This document shows positions 1-11,880 of a DNA stretch of 64,000 bases, piece by piece. The first letter of the stretch is position 1. Every line of letters starts with the position of its first letter. Location: NCBI RefSeq assembly GCF_040412425.1, contig NC_089756.1, forward strand, positions 10,498,726 to 10,562,725, read 5' to 3'. The stretch comes from Macrobrachium rosenbergii. Taxonomy: Eukaryota; Arthropoda; Malacostraca; Decapoda; Palaemonidae. The notes under the pieces are model-generated. The model had not been told where the DNA came from and searched no databases. It saw nothing but the letters and a program-made list of their open reading frames with translations. Position numbers and translations under genes: made by a program.

Positions 1-579
1 TAAAAATTTAATAGCATGATAATTATTTCAGGGCGAGTTCCGAGGACGTGCGTTATTGCGGTTTTTAATTTTATTTTTTATTATTATGGGTGACTGTCAT
101 AACAGGGAGAAAAACAATGCCCAAGTGATGTAGTGGACTTGATAATGATATAGAATCGAAAGTTAAGCAATGCCAGGATGGTAGAGTGTAATAGTAGAGA
201 ATTGAAAGTATGGTAGGCGGAAGTGAAATTAATTTATAAGAACTGAGAAAGAATAATGTAGGTTGAAAATATGAATGTGAAAGTGAAACTGATTTATTAA
301 AGATTTCAAGATTAATTAAAAGGGATATTGCTTTATGAGAAATTTAGGGGTAACTGAAAGATTAACGCATTCCATTGAATCCATTAGACTTTAAAATTCA
401 TTAAGGCTTTTGCATATTTTGGTAAGCGACCTGTTTGAAAGTATCAAGTGAATTATATCCTTCATTTCAAAGTATATCTATTTACAAGTAGCTTAATATT
501 CATCAAGGTCTGTATAGCCATAGAGGCTGTAGCTATACACTGATAATGCTTTACCTAAACAGAAGTGAATAATCACACT
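1..579. other. Unique-looking A/T-rich DNA, nothing recognised
   Basis: Purine-biased text with many GAAAGT/TTGAAAGT-like words suggests an old, fully decayed tandem array, but no unit can be drawn. No coding signal. Confidence 0.5.
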
Positions 580-1020
580 AAACATTAACCATCAGTTGGA
601 CGTGAATGAAGGTTTAGTTAAACATAACAATGTTATTAAACAATGGTGAAGTTGTACACACACACACATAATGAGAAAAGTTTAACTGAACGTTCGACAA
701 GGCTTAGGCAAACGCTAAGCGACGTATACTTGTTCGGCAATGAGGGTTTGATAAACATAAATGAAGTTTTTCTAAAACATGTAAGTGAAGTTTAGTTGAA
801 CCTGAATGAAGGTTTAGCTCAAGGTCTAGAGAGTATACTCTCTAGACAATGGTTTAGATCATTGAAGGTTGAGAAAAACGTTAACGTAGGTTTATCTAAA
901 TAGCCAATGAAGTTTAGCCAAACATTGAGCAACCTTGAACTAAACATTAACGAAGGTTTAGATTGAGGAAAGAGTACTAAACACTGAGCCAAGTTCAGCC
1001 AAACATTGAGCAAAGTGGGA
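580..1020. repeat. Degenerate ~24-bp minisatellite (GAAGGTTTAGTTAAACAT-like)
   Basis: Repeated variants of TGAAGGTTTAGTTAAACAT occur through the stretch, for example near 605, 765, 790, 905, 945 and 990. It includes a (CA)n patch at 657-668. Copies are heavily diverged. Confidence 0.7.
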
Positions 1021-1024
1021 GTTC

Positions 1025-1025
<1 letters not shown>

Positions 1026-1066
<41 letters not shown>

Positions 1067-1134
1067 CACATTGAGGTAGCAACCTATTGCGCTAATTCAT
1101 ACTTTATATAAACAACCCGTACATACGGGGAAGG

Positions 1135-1165
<31 letters not shown>

Positions 1166-1245
1166 AAGCTCGCCGAAACGAATGTCATATGTACATATAT
1201 GCATCCGGGACATGCACAGAGAGAGAGAGAGAGAAAGAGAGAGAG
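1026..1245. repeat. (GA)n tracts with a non-repetitive island
   Basis: GA tracts at about 1026-1065, 1134-1160 and 1218-1245. The island 1161-1216 between the last two has an inverted copy at 1585-1640. Confidence 0.85.
1161..1216 (+). repeat. Left arm of an inverted island pair
   Basis: Reads GGGGGAAGCTCGCCGAAACG then AATGTCATATGTACATATAT and GCATCCGGGACATGCA. The reverse complement recurs at 1585-1640 with a few changes. Each arm is flanked by GA (left) or CT (right), so the whole block is an imperfect palindrome with a spacer of about 370 bp. Confidence 0.85.
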
Positions 1246-1527
1246 ATTTGACGGGAGACTTATTTCCTTAGCTCTGGATGTTAAATTTAGGCGCCGAATC
1301 TCTCAGGTGTAAGCCAGATGGGAAGATATCCCTCGTAAATCCTCGCCCTGTCACGCCGCTTGACGTAGGCGACCCCCTTAGACGGTATTTTCAGGGCTGG
1401 GGAATCATGCAAGCGGCTCCCCCGTCCTTCTTCCTCCCACCTCCCCCCCCATCGTCAGTCCCGGATGCGTACGAATGTATGGCGTATGATGTGGTGGTGA
1501 TCGTGTTTTGCTGCTTAAGGTGATTTA

Positions 1528-1529
<2 letters not shown>
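1246..1529. other. Spacer of the inverted island pair
   Basis: Mixed-composition DNA between the two arms, with a C-rich patch near 1421-1450. A short open frame crosses it but resembles no known family and has no splice context. Confidence 0.5.
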
Positions 1530-1589
<60 letters not shown>

Positions 1590-1637
1590 GTCCCGGATGC
1601 ATGTGTACATTTGACATCAGTTTCGGCGAACCCCTTC

Positions 1638-1699
<62 letters not shown>

Positions 1700-1757
1700 G
1701 CTGTAAGGCTGCTTATATAATGTACAAATTAGTGATTTATGTTCCATCCGTAATGTG

Positions 1758-1795
<38 letters not shown>

Positions 1796-1848
1796 GGTGC
1801 GTATTTACGTATAGTGTGCGCTGAGATGCTCTTTGCTGCCACGGCTTT

Positions 1849-1902
<54 letters not shown>
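1530..1902. repeat. Cluster of four (CT)n tracts
   Basis: Tracts at about 1530-1585, 1641-1697, 1760-1793 and 1852-1902, separated by 55-65-bp islands. Apart from the inverted island at 1585-1640 the islands are not obvious copies of one another. Confidence 0.9.
1585..1640 (-). repeat. Right arm of the inverted island pair
   Basis: TGCATGTCCCGGATGCATGT, then GTACATTTGACATCAGTTTC and GGCGAACCCC: the reverse complement of 1161-1216 with several substitutions. It lies between two (CT)n tracts. Confidence 0.85.
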
Positions 1903-1905
<3 letters not shown>

Positions 1906-1979
1906 TATGCCTCGATTTGAATTAGTTTAAGTGCCATATATTAGCATTCGGATGTTCTCATCAAATCTAGATCCACCAG

Positions 1980-2052
1980 ATAAATAAATAAATAAATAGA
2001 TAAATAATTAAATAAATGAATAAATGAATAAATAAATAGATAAATAAATAAG
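1980..2052. repeat. (AAAT)n-type tetranucleotide repeat
   Basis: Interrupted runs of AAATA/AATGA units, about 73 bp. Confidence 0.85.
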
Positions 2053-2362
2053 GAAAGAAAAGCAGGTCAAAGAACATTATTTCGAAGTCGAGGAGTCGCG
2101 CTTAGGACTCGGAGAGGTGAGAGGAAGTGGACTGCATAGTGGAAGAAGTGTTGCAAGAAGCGGGAGATGAACTTTTAGGCGGTTTGCGAATTGTTGAAGC
2201 TACGCCCATGGATGCTAGCGCTACCTCGCCCACATCACTCCACCCACGCCCATTGCCCAGGAAGGTTACGTAAAAGATCCTGAGGCTGATGGTAAGTTTG
2301 CAGATTGGTAGGCAGTGCTGGCCCCTCAATCTTCCCCCCCCCCACTCCCTCACCTCCCTCCC

Positions 2363-2365
<3 letters not shown>

Positions 2366-2433
<68 letters not shown>

Positions 2434-2516
2434 TATGCTTATATGTCATGCAACGGAGACTACATGGGAATTATATATATATATTATATGCACACACACA
2501 CACTTACAGAAAGGTG

Positions 2517-2564
<48 letters not shown>
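2366..2564. repeat. (CT)n at 2366-2430 and (GA)n at 2519-2564
   Basis: Opposite-strand versions of the same dinucleotide within 90 bp, with small (AT)n and (CA)n patches between, so the pair can fold as a hairpin. Flanks 2053-2365 and 2565-3000 are unremarkable. Confidence 0.9.
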
Positions 2565-2567
<3 letters not shown>

Positions 2568-3000
2568 CGCGGACTGGGTACCCATTCTCATGCTTATCGA
2601 AGTTTCTGGCCTTGCTTCCTCGCAATAATCAGAGGTAAAACCATTTTTATGTGCTTTATCAGCGGCATTTATCGGAAGTATCCTCTTTATCTCATTGCAT
2701 TTGTGGCTCCTCGTTCTGCGACCGATCCTTTGCACAGTGGCAACGGGTGAACCTTGTTTGATGCAGTAATGGGCTGTTAGTGCTCTCGAGTTCTCCTGCT
2801 TTTTATGTCATTTTCCCACTTTTTTTTTTTTAGTTTTTCTTAATTTTTTTTTGAGTGGGTGGGTGGGTTAGCGTCCTGTTCGCGGTTGCTTTGGCGAAAC
2901 CTGTTTGTCAAAGTGTCAGGTCATGCATTTACTTCTTGTCTTAATTCAAAGCTGGCCGGATCCCCGCTGGTGGCTATATTCTTTGCCGACTGTTTCTTAT

Positions 3001-3002
<2 letters not shown>

Positions 3003-3068
<66 letters not shown>

Positions 3069-3165
3069 TGTATATAATTTGATATATACATATATTTTAT
3101 ATATATGTATGTGGGAGAGAGTTTGTGTATATATATAAATATATACAGTATATACTGTATGCATA

Positions 3166-3233
<68 letters not shown>
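3003..3233. repeat. (AT)n pair
   Basis: Two pure (AT)n runs, about 3003-3065 and 3169-3233, separated by AT-rich text with TATACAGTATATACTGTATA-like palindromes. Confidence 0.9.
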
Positions 3234-3238
<5 letters not shown>

Positions 3239-3645
3239 ATATAGTTTTTCCTCCTTTAAATATTCAATAAAAGAACCACACTGCATCCTTTCCTACCTCG
3301 TATCCCGTTAACGCCGAGCGAAAGTTGCTCTAGGAAAGTTTGCCGTACACAACTTGCGAATTGAATTTGTGTTACACTTCTGTTACACCTTTATTTACTT
3401 ACCCATTTATTTACTTACTCTTTTATTCGTTTATTTACCCGAGAGCGCAAATGAGCGCCCTCCTGCGCTCATCGGCGATCGGTCGAGAGTTTAGGTCATG
3501 AAGTAACCGTCAGCTGATGTCCGGCCATTCGTATGCCTCCTACGCTCGGCGGCCGTTCTCGTGAGTATGCCGAGTCGCAAGACCTGACTCGGGCTCCCAT
3601 TTGGACAGTTCGGTGAACACGTGGTTTGCTTGCTCACCCACACGA

Positions 3646-3648
<3 letters not shown>

Positions 3649-3692
<44 letters not shown>

Positions 3693-3741
3693 GGAGGCAA
3701 TCTCTATGAGATAATCCCTCATTCTACTGCGAAGGAACCAT

Positions 3742-3805
<64 letters not shown>

Positions 3806-3852
3806 AGAGGACAATCTCTACGAGGTAATCTCTTATTCTGCTGGGAAGGGAC

Positions 3853-3890
<38 letters not shown>
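3649..3890 (+). repeat. (CT)n-linked tandem islands, family copies a and b
   Basis: CT tracts at 3649-3688, 3742-3804 and 3854-3890. The islands 3689-3743 and 3805-3856 are related: AAGGAGGCAATCTCTATGAG and AAGAGGACAATCTCTACGAG, both ending GGAACCATTCT/GGGACCATTCT before the next CT run. Two more copies lie at 4.9-5.1 kb. Confidence 0.85.
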
Positions 3891-3893
<3 letters not shown>

Positions 3894-4736
3894 GAAAATA
3901 ATCTGCACATGCGTTTGTTTTTCCATCCGTAGACTAAACGTTTAGGTATTTATTAACGTTTTTTTTCTTTGTCGTCGAGAGCGGCGTTTTATTACCGTAG
4001 TGTTAAGACGGCCTTAGTGAGTAGATTGAAGGTTTTTTTTTTATATGATCAGTATATATTTCTTATTATAAGAAGAAAGTAAAGAGAATGAACTAATGAT
4101 AGATAGGCACTATCGAAGACTAGATATAGACTAACTGATCTACGTAGGAGGCAAATCTGTGGAGGCATACCTGTGACCTTGAAAAATAAGTTGGACGGAT
4201 TAAAGAAAACGTCCTGTCTTACTTACATCTTTTCTTTAAATGTTTTAGAGTATTTCCTGGTAAAAAATTACGGTGAAAATGTTTTAACAATGTTTTATTC
4301 TATTGTAATACATCATTTTTATATATATCTGCTGTTGTGTAATTGAAAGTATCCTCCACTCTCCTCTGTCACCCTTCCCCTCCCACGTTCCCCTACCCTA
4401 CCCCCGTCTTTGACAATGTTATTCTATTTTAATACACTATCTTCATATGAATCTGCTATTAAGTCATTGCAAGGATCCTCCCTCCTCTCCCCCTACCCCT
4501 CCTCCTCTTACCCCCCCTCACCCCCATTCTCCCCTTGCACTATGGTGGCACATGATGTTGGAGGTAGTTAGTGTTGGACAAGAGAGACGTGGGCGCGACA
4601 GTTTTGGGGGAGAAGTAGCGGTAGATGGAGCCAAAAACTCCACCAAAACGTCACGCTAATATGATAGCACCTCGTGTGTGAGGGGAGAAAAAAAAATCTA
4701 AGGAGTTCATACTCGCGGTGCTAGTGTACACATACT

Positions 4737-4739
<3 letters not shown>
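3891..4739. other. Intergenic/intronic stretch, nothing coding recognised
   Basis: AT-rich with two related pieces near 4285-4350 and 4415-4475 (AATGTTTTATTCTATTGTAA and AATGTTATTCTATTTTAATA, each followed by a CATATATCTGCT-like and a C-rich patch). This is an old duplication of about 130 bp. Confidence 0.55.
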
Positions 4740-4796
<57 letters not shown>

Positions 4797-4976
4797 AAGA
4801 TTGTATATATGTGTGTGTATGTAAGGGAAAGGTGTCGGCGAAGTGATTCTCCACCACACATGGATGGAGACATCCTTCAATGATTCTCTCTCTCTCTCTC
4901 TCTCTTTATGCCTATACGGAGACAGTCTCTACGAGGTAATCCCTCATTCCACTGGGGTGGGACCGTTCTTCAGAAA

Positions 4977-5037
<61 letters not shown>

Positions 5038-5117
5038 TATTCCTATAAGGAGACAATCTCTACGAGGTAATCCTTCATTCCACTCTGATGGGGCCGTTCT
5101 TCAAAAATCTCTCTCTA

Positions 5118-5158
<41 letters not shown>
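4740..5158 (+). repeat. (CT)n-linked islands, family copies c and d, ending in (GT)n
   Basis: CT at 4740-4792, 4883-4905 and 4983-5034. Islands at 4909-4970 and 5042-5102 share GGAGACAGTCTCTACGAGGT / GGAGACAATCTCTACGAGGT, then AATCCCTCATTCCACT and a (GG)GACCGTTCTTCA end. They are sister copies of the islands at 3.7 kb. A pure (GT)n run at 5121-5158 closes the block. Confidence 0.85.
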
Positions 5159-5159
<1 letters not shown>

Positions 5160-5334
5160 AGGAGGACATGTCTCATGTTTCCCCCTCAGCGTTACCGCTT
5201 GAGTGATTAGAATAGCGGGGTATTGCTACAGATACAAAGATTCATTCTTTCGGCCTCTTTTTTTATTTATTTATTTTTTTAATGTCATTGTTGCTGTTGT
5301 TGGTTAGGGAGATTTATGAGAGTTGCTTGGCCGT

Positions 5335-5337
<3 letters not shown>

Positions 5338-5392
<55 letters not shown>
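5338..5392. repeat. (CT)n tract
   Basis: About 54 bp of CT, no island copy next to it. Confidence 0.9.
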
Positions 5393-5395
<3 letters not shown>

Positions 5396-5559
5396 ATCGT
5401 TCGTTGACAGCACGCCAGCAAGTGGAGAATTGTGAATTATGTGTGCACTGAAACGTTCTTATAAAGGAGAACATTTGAGGGTCTTTCTTCATCGAAATTC
5501 ATTCAAGTTTTGCTTCAATAAAAAGAAGAAAGGGATAGAAGAAAAGAATAGGTTTGTAA

Positions 5560-6080
5560 CTGCTAATGAAAAGATAACAAAGTGGGTTACAAATTACTTT
5601 TGAGCAAATTACCTTAAAAGTAGTAGGTAAGAAATTGTTAGTGATGAAGCAATTTTAGATAACCGGTCGGGAAGAAATGAAGAAGAAATGAAGCTAAAAG
5701 GAGGAAGTTAAACTTTGTTAATGACGAAATAAGCACAGAAAGTTGGTTAGGAATTTGCTGATTTGCCGATGACGAAGTAATTATAGAAAACGGGTTAAGT
5801 CTTGCTGACGACAAAGGGATTATAAAAAATTGTTTAAATATTGCTGATGACGACAGATAAGAAAAAGGTGGCTGCGAATTGATGATGATGGGGACATCAT
5901 TTTAAAGTTAATTCAGTTTCTATTGATGACGAAAGGATTACAGAGATAGTAGATTACAAATATTTTTCTAATTGTTGGTGAGAACATCTGTTGAAGCGAG
6001 TAAAGAACTGCTGCTGATTAAATAAAAACTAAATATCTTGCTGATGGTTGAAGACAGAATATATTAAAAGACAAATAAAG
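5560..6080. repeat. Degenerate ~45-50-bp minisatellite (GCTGATGACGAA-like)
   Basis: Words such as TTGCTGATGACGA, TTGCCGATGACGAAGTAATT and GCTGACGACAAAGGGATTAT recur every 45-50 bp, each followed by TATAGAAAA and a GGTTA-like piece. Strongly diverged. Confidence 0.65.
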
Positions 6081-6224
6081 TAGAAAAAGCTTTAAACATT
6101 TTAATCTGGGTCACGTTTCTGCTAACGAAACTGTTTTCAAACAAATGGCGTCTTGATAATGTGATAAAATTTTTAAAGAAACCGTTCGAAGATGATTGAC
6201 CGATTGACTTATTCATTAGTTAAT

Positions 6225-6227
<3 letters not shown>

Positions 6228-6299
<72 letters not shown>

Positions 6300-6455
6300 G
6301 GAAAATGAACCCTCTTCATATGGAACCAGCCCTCAAGGGCCATTGATTTGAAATTCAAGCTTCCAAAGATGGTGTTCATTAGAAAGAGGTAACAGGAGGC
6401 TAATGGAATTACAGAAAAAAAGATATCACTTATTGAAAAAGAAAAAAATTAAGTT
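6228..6455 (-). mobile_element. Retroposon 3' end with (AAT)n tail, copy A
   Basis: On the + strand an (ATT)n tract (6228-6298) is followed by a body containing GGAAAATGAACCCTCTTCAT, GGCCATTGATTTGAAATTCA and AGCTTCCAAAGATGGTGTTC. Related bodies occur at 25.38, 46.51 and 55.88 kb. Read on the minus strand, the body ends in TTCATCTTCTG-like sequence followed by (AAT)n, the form of a SINE or LINE 3' end with a simple-repeat tail. The 5' part is not identifiable. Confidence 0.7.
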
Positions 6456-6785
6456 GGCTACTCAGCTTTTTTGATGTTTTGTGAAACAATTTTAATTCCT
6501 TTGGAATTAGAGCTTTCAGTTGCCAGACTCGACAGTAGAGCGGGTGGGGTGGTGCGTGGCCACCGGGTGGTGTAGGGTGGGTTAACGATTGTGACCAGGT
6601 CAGGACTCGGTCTGAAAGCGTGATAAGGTTGATAGCTATCCCAGTTGAAGAATTATTCTATTAATTATGTTACTTTGGTAGGCAGCTATGGGGAGATGCA
6701 TGCATTGCATTTTTTTCTCAAATCTAGGTATCTTCATGTCAGCGTGGTTAATTAGGAAACGAATGTTGATTAATGTATGTTTGTG

Positions 6786-6857
<72 letters not shown>

Positions 6858-7047
6858 AAGCCAAAATAAAGCTACCTCATTTCTGGTATGGGACGAACTA
6901 ACTCGATTCACTTGCCAACCCCCACATAACTATTTTTTTTTTTCTTGTTGCCTCAAGTAGGAAGTGGGGCTCATTTCACCCGCCGAGGGGGAAGGGTATT
7001 TATGATGAAGATGGTAAAGGATGGGGCGCCCCGGGAACGAGCTCGGG
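6456..7047. other. Non-coding stretch with a (GA)n tract
   Basis: Contains a G-rich GGTGGGGTGGTGCG patch near 6540-6590 and a (GA)n tract at 6788-6853. No coding signal seen. Confidence 0.7.
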
Positions 7048-7169
7048 AGAAGAAGAAGAAGAAGAGGAAGAAGAAGAAGAGGAGGAGGATGAGGAGGAAG
7101 GGATGATCTGGGTGGCGTACCAAGGATCCAAAGACACGTGAAATAGGTAGAGTAGTATGAACTGAAATG

Positions 7170-7215
<46 letters not shown>
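7048..7215. repeat. (GAA/GAG)n at 7048-7102 and (GA)n at 7171-7215
   Basis: Purine-only runs on the + strand; the first mixes GAAGAA and GAGGAG units. Confidence 0.9.
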
Positions 7216-7219
<4 letters not shown>

Positions 7220-8194
7220 ATTAATGCCACCTCTGAAGACGACGTTGAAATGTGTATGCGTGCGTGTGTGCTCGCGCCTCCGAGAACCTTATGGTTTGGA
7301 TGGTATGGAAGGAAATTGTATGGTTTGTGTGGTTGGTTCGGTGATGGTAATGATGCTTAAAGAAAATATAGTATCCATTTTATTCCTGTGTCATACTCAA
7401 GGGACGCTAGACGTAGTGTGGCATGCGGTGTTGGGGGTGGGTGGGTGACCCCGGGTAAGGGTGAGACGTCATGGGAGGGCAGGAGAAAAATTAAAGAGGT
7501 CTTTATTGGAAGCAAAGGTGCATTGCTTTACGGGCTTCAGGTGAAACGAATTTATCCCTTCTTAATATTCTTTGTATTCTTTATTGTGTGTTTCGTTTCA
7601 CCGTAGTTGTTTCTGGGAAATGTTTTTAAGAGCGGCATTTTGTAAAATTGGAACGTATGCGAGCGGCAAAACATACGGTATGTTTACAGGCTCCATAAAA
7701 ACCATAAATTCACGTCTCTTTATTCTGCCAGTCTCTGTTATTTTCCCAAACCCTCACCCCCCCACCCAACCCCCAACTTTTTTACTCATGCGGAAATTTT
7801 ATTGCGAAATTCAGTTGAAAGATATTATTTCGGTATCATTTTTTCCCCTCGAAGTTTTTTTTTTTTTTTTTTTTTGAAGGAGAACTGAGACGAACTAAAA
7901 TTCAATTTTTTTTCCCTCTCGGTCCCTTGAGAATAGGAGGATGATGCTAATAGGTTTGTCCCCAAAGTAATGACAGTCTGCCCTCGTAAATAAAGAATGA
8001 TGATGGGACCAGGGTAACAGTCTCACGTTGAAAGGGGGGGAGGGGAAATATGGGGCACTTGAAGAATGCCGCAGCTGCATTCCTTCCTCTTCTTGAAAAA
8101 AAAAAAATTAAAGGGGTTTTTTTGAATTCATTTTATATATGCCAGAGGTTAGAAAAAGGTATGTTATTGTGGTCTCTAGCGGAAAACAATTGTA

Positions 8195-8196
<2 letters not shown>
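7216..8196. other. Non-coding stretch, nothing recognised
   Basis: Includes poly-T at about 7856-7875 and C-rich or G-rich patches. Open frames here are short and unlike known proteins. Confidence 0.5.
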
Positions 8197-8263
<67 letters not shown>

Positions 8264-8435
8264 GAAGTTGGTTAAGATCCACAGACCACATTGGTTTCAG
8301 TGTAAATATATAATAGAAATATATACATACAAACAAGAACACCCGGGAACCTGCTCGATTCTCCTCTCTAAAACTCTCATTTGTATATATATTTTTTATA
8401 TATATTTACACTTACTCCACTGTGGATTTCTTCAC

Positions 8436-8484
<49 letters not shown>

Positions 8485-8645
8485 GTCAACACTGTCAGTA
8501 TATGTACTGTTAATACTGTTCTTTCAAGTAACTGTTTGGGTGTAGCAGTTATTATTATAACTACTTAATACGTGTATCTTAATTTTGTGTACTGTATTGC
8601 TTCTACATTTTTTGTCTCTGTATATGGCCCTGAAGTGAAATAAAA

Positions 8646-8716
<71 letters not shown>

Positions 8717-8717
8717 C
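8197..8717. repeat. Three (ATT)n tracts
   Basis: Tracts at about 8197-8262, 8437-8484 and 8647-8717, the last ending ATCATCATC. The pieces between do not match the retroposon body seen at 6.3 kb. Confidence 0.9.
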
Positions 8718-9322
8718 ATCATCACGAGTGAAAGAGTTTTCGCCTGAATTGAAATAATTTTTTGTTTTTGTTTAGGTAGATTCAGCAAATTCTTTGTTTC
8801 GCTAAAGGTTTGCTCCACTTGAATGCTTTTGAAGATTTCAACAGTACAACAGTGTTCGATTCTCCGTCGGTTAGCTCCGCCTATATTATCGATAGCTTTT
8901 AACAGTTCAGAAAAAAATTGTTCCTTTTCCCACAGATTATTTCACCTGAGCTTTTTTTGTTGTTGCTTTTCAAATTTAACTGCAACATCCGTTTTTCTGT
9001 TGGTTGCTTTAGGCTTTAGGTTAAGAGTCATTAAGGGCGAAAATCAGTCAACAGGGAGTCTCATTGCAATTTGCACTGTAAGCCATTTACTCAAAGATAT
9101 TTGTTTTATATTCAAAGGAGCTTATGATGTATATATGTTCAAGTCCAATGGTAGTTGTACCAGTCCTATAATAATTTTATCAGTCCTGTAATATTTGTGA
9201 CAGCCAGGTCATTTCTTCTCTCAAAAAATCTTTGAAAAATTATGGATTATTTAACTTTTTGATTTCTTTCACTGTTAAGTGTTCTTGGACCGCTTACTGT
9301 TCGTGAATTTTTGCTGTTGTAG

Positions 9323-9324
<2 letters not shown>
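8718..9324. other. Non-coding stretch, nothing recognised
   Basis: A 122-codon open frame crosses 8823-9191 (+) but shows no family motif or splice context. Near 9155-9195 CCAGTCCTATAATAATTTTA / TCAGTCCTGTAATATTTGTG is a short duplication. Confidence 0.45.
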
Positions 9325-9389
<65 letters not shown>

Positions 9390-9544
9390 GTCTTCCTAGT
9401 AGGTAGTGGGTGTATCTTTCAGCTTCATGACCGAAATTATAATGGTAATGCTAATCTGAATGAAAACATAATATATTCAAGACAGTTTATCGAGAAGGGT
9501 ACCCGCTAGGCATCATAACTTAAGCCCAGTGTTATTATGAAAAG

Positions 9545-9600
<56 letters not shown>

Positions 9601-9684
9601 TTAAAAAGAGGAGGAACCTCGACCAGGTAATTTCTTTTACCGGAAGGGTGGAAACATTCGTCATTAGATCATTAGATAATCCCC

Positions 9685-9763
<79 letters not shown>

Positions 9764-9902
9764 AACAAAACTGTTCTTTAGAATGGGAGTCTTATTGGTA
9801 GGCTTCCTTAACGAATTGTCTTAGATATATCGTAAGTTTCCATTTAAGTAATGCGTGTCATCTGTGATCTCTGTTTAAGACTATTATTATTTTTGTTTAC
9901 AA

Positions 9903-9972
<70 letters not shown>

Positions 9973-10089
9973 TCTGTTTGTCCTTGTTATCCATTTGGTT
10001 AAATATTTAGTTGCATTTAGGCTTTATATTTATAAACAATCTCCGTTGACCCCTGTTTCTGTCACTCGGCTGTTTTTCTTAAGAGTGAA

Positions 10090-10149
<60 letters not shown>

Positions 10150-10236
10150 ATGTTCCTAATAATTTTTCTCAAGTGCGACGTCTCCTCTCTCCATTTTCAC
10201 TCTACCTAAATTTCTCGAGAGCTACCTCTGTTATTC

Positions 10237-10297
<61 letters not shown>
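9325..10297. repeat. CT/GA/ATT tract cluster
   Basis: (CT)n 9325-9387, (GA)n 9548-9597, (CT)n 9689-9760, (ATT)n 9902-9971, (CT)n 10092-10145 and 10239-10297. The GA and the following CT tract are inverted relative to each other about 90 bp apart. Confidence 0.9.
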
Positions 10298-10300
<3 letters not shown>

Positions 10301-10646
10301 CATTTTTCCCTCATGAGCATCGTGCAAAGAGGAACCTCTTAATCGTAAATTTTCACTTGATATAAGGCGTCTACGAACATCTCGACTATTAGTATATTTT
10401 GACCCATGAAGAAAAAAAAAGAAGGAAAGCGACCCTTAATGGTTGTTTATCGTGGCTGTGCAATGCGGGAAGGGGATTGGGAAGGGGTAGGGGGAGGTGG
10501 AGGAGGGAGGGTGTGTTGCCCTATGGGGGTACGGGTAAGGAGTGAGAAGAATGGAAGCAAAGTAGGAAAAATATGAGGAGGAAATAAAGGCACGTGAAGG
10601 ACCAGTTACTCTGTACTCATTTTCACATAATTTTTGGCTCTGTAAA
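10298..10646. other. Non-coding stretch with a G-rich run
   Basis: GGGAAGGGGATTGGGAAGGG then GTAGGGGGAGGTGGAGGAGG at about 10468-10511 has several G-runs on the + strand and could form a G-quadruplex. Confidence 0.6.
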
Positions 10647-10905
10647 ATCGTTGCGTAAGTTTGCTTTCGTTATATTTTCGGAATATTTTGCTTTGAAAGT
10701 TGAATATGAAAGTGAATAAAATTTCCATTTTGCTTTTATGCTTGAAAGACTTAGCCTATTTTCTAATCGTTGCATAAGTTTCTGTTTTTGTTATATTTTC
10801 TGAATTATTCCTTTGATTTTTTTGCTTTTAAAGTTGGAATTGAAAGTGAAGGAATTTTCTGCTGGTATATATTTTGCCTATGTGTTTGAAAGACTTAGTT
10901 ATTTT
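10647..10905. repeat. Tandem duplication, unit ~119 bp, two diverged copies
   Basis: ATCGTTGCGTAAGTTTGCTT (10647) and ATCGTTGCATAAGTTTCTGT (10766) open the copies. Both continue through TTATATTTTC, an AAAGTTG..TGAAAGTGAA segment and TTGAAAGACTTAG. Confidence 0.85.
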
Positions 10906-11251
10906 CTAAATTCTCCATGGAATTCACGTTGAGATGTAGAATCCACTGCAAAAAAAAGTACGAGGACGGAACCACAAATTACCCCTGAACAAAACAACGT
11001 TGACTTGAGCTGAGGAAAAAAAATGAGGGAAGAAAGAAAGAAAGAAAGGAAAAAAAGGGGTTGGGGGATAACCGAGTAGCAAAAGAACTGGGAAAAGGGT
11101 AAGCTCTTGGAATTAAGACTAACAGGCAGGGAGATGTCCTAGAGGGAACAAGGCCTCAGAATCCTCCTGTCAAAACACTAAGCTAAGAGGAACCCCATGC
11201 CCCTGCTGCTGCTGCTGCTGCTGCTGCAGAACAGCTTTGGGAAATTGGAAA

Positions 11252-11314
<63 letters not shown>

Positions 11315-11424
11315 CTATATTTGAATTCCTTTCCCACCCCTCTTTCTCTTGCCTCACAGACAAATGTAGATCTGTATAAGAACCCCTGCCTCTCTCTCTC
11401 ACACATAGATCTGTATTAAAAAGC

Positions 11425-11479
<55 letters not shown>

Positions 11480-11742
11480 CTTTAGCCTTTAGTAGTAATC
11501 AGGTATGGGAGTGAAACCACATTACTGCACAGGGGCGATTAGTGAAGGCGGCAGAAAAAAAAAGCAGTTCGTGTGGACGGTGACTCGTAGGCAACTGATT
11601 CGTAGACTTGATTCATAGGCTCTCTTACTTGCCGTAGGTGAATGCTAGTTAACGACGCATGTTATCCGTGAATCATTGAGATGATTACATTGTTATTTGA
11701 GGCTTCAAGTACACATTTCTTCTATCAAAAATTATAATTATA
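10906..11742. repeat. (CTG)n and (CT)n tracts in non-coding DNA
   Basis: (CTG)8 at about 11202-11226, (CT)n at 11254-11311 and 11428-11476. Two CT-linked pieces (TAGATCTGTATAAGAACCCC and TAGATCTGTATTAAAAAGCC) are a short duplication. The rest shows nothing recognisable. Confidence 0.85.
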
Positions 11743-11880
11743 CAACTCCATTGTCAGCTTGTGGTACCCAGGACATTTTCACTAAATTCCGTTATCTTAA
11801 CTATCTTCTTTTGACTCCATTATCAGAATGTGGTACCCAGGGCTTATTTTCACTAAATTCCTTTCGCTGCTATGTTTGTA
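11743..11880. repeat. Tandem duplication, unit ~70 bp
   Basis: Copies open AACTCCATTGTCAGCTTGTG and GACTCCATTATCAGAATGTG. Both contain GTGGTACCCAGG and TTTTCACTAAATTCC. Confidence 0.85.

Noticed and set aside
819..1082. Gene suggested by repeated NVWLN-type translation
   Set aside because: It is the translation of the degenerate ~24-bp minisatellite running into a GA tract.
8823..9191. 122-codon open frame without obvious simple repeat
   Set aside because: Sequence resembles no family I know and AT-rich codon content fits chance; kept only as a note.
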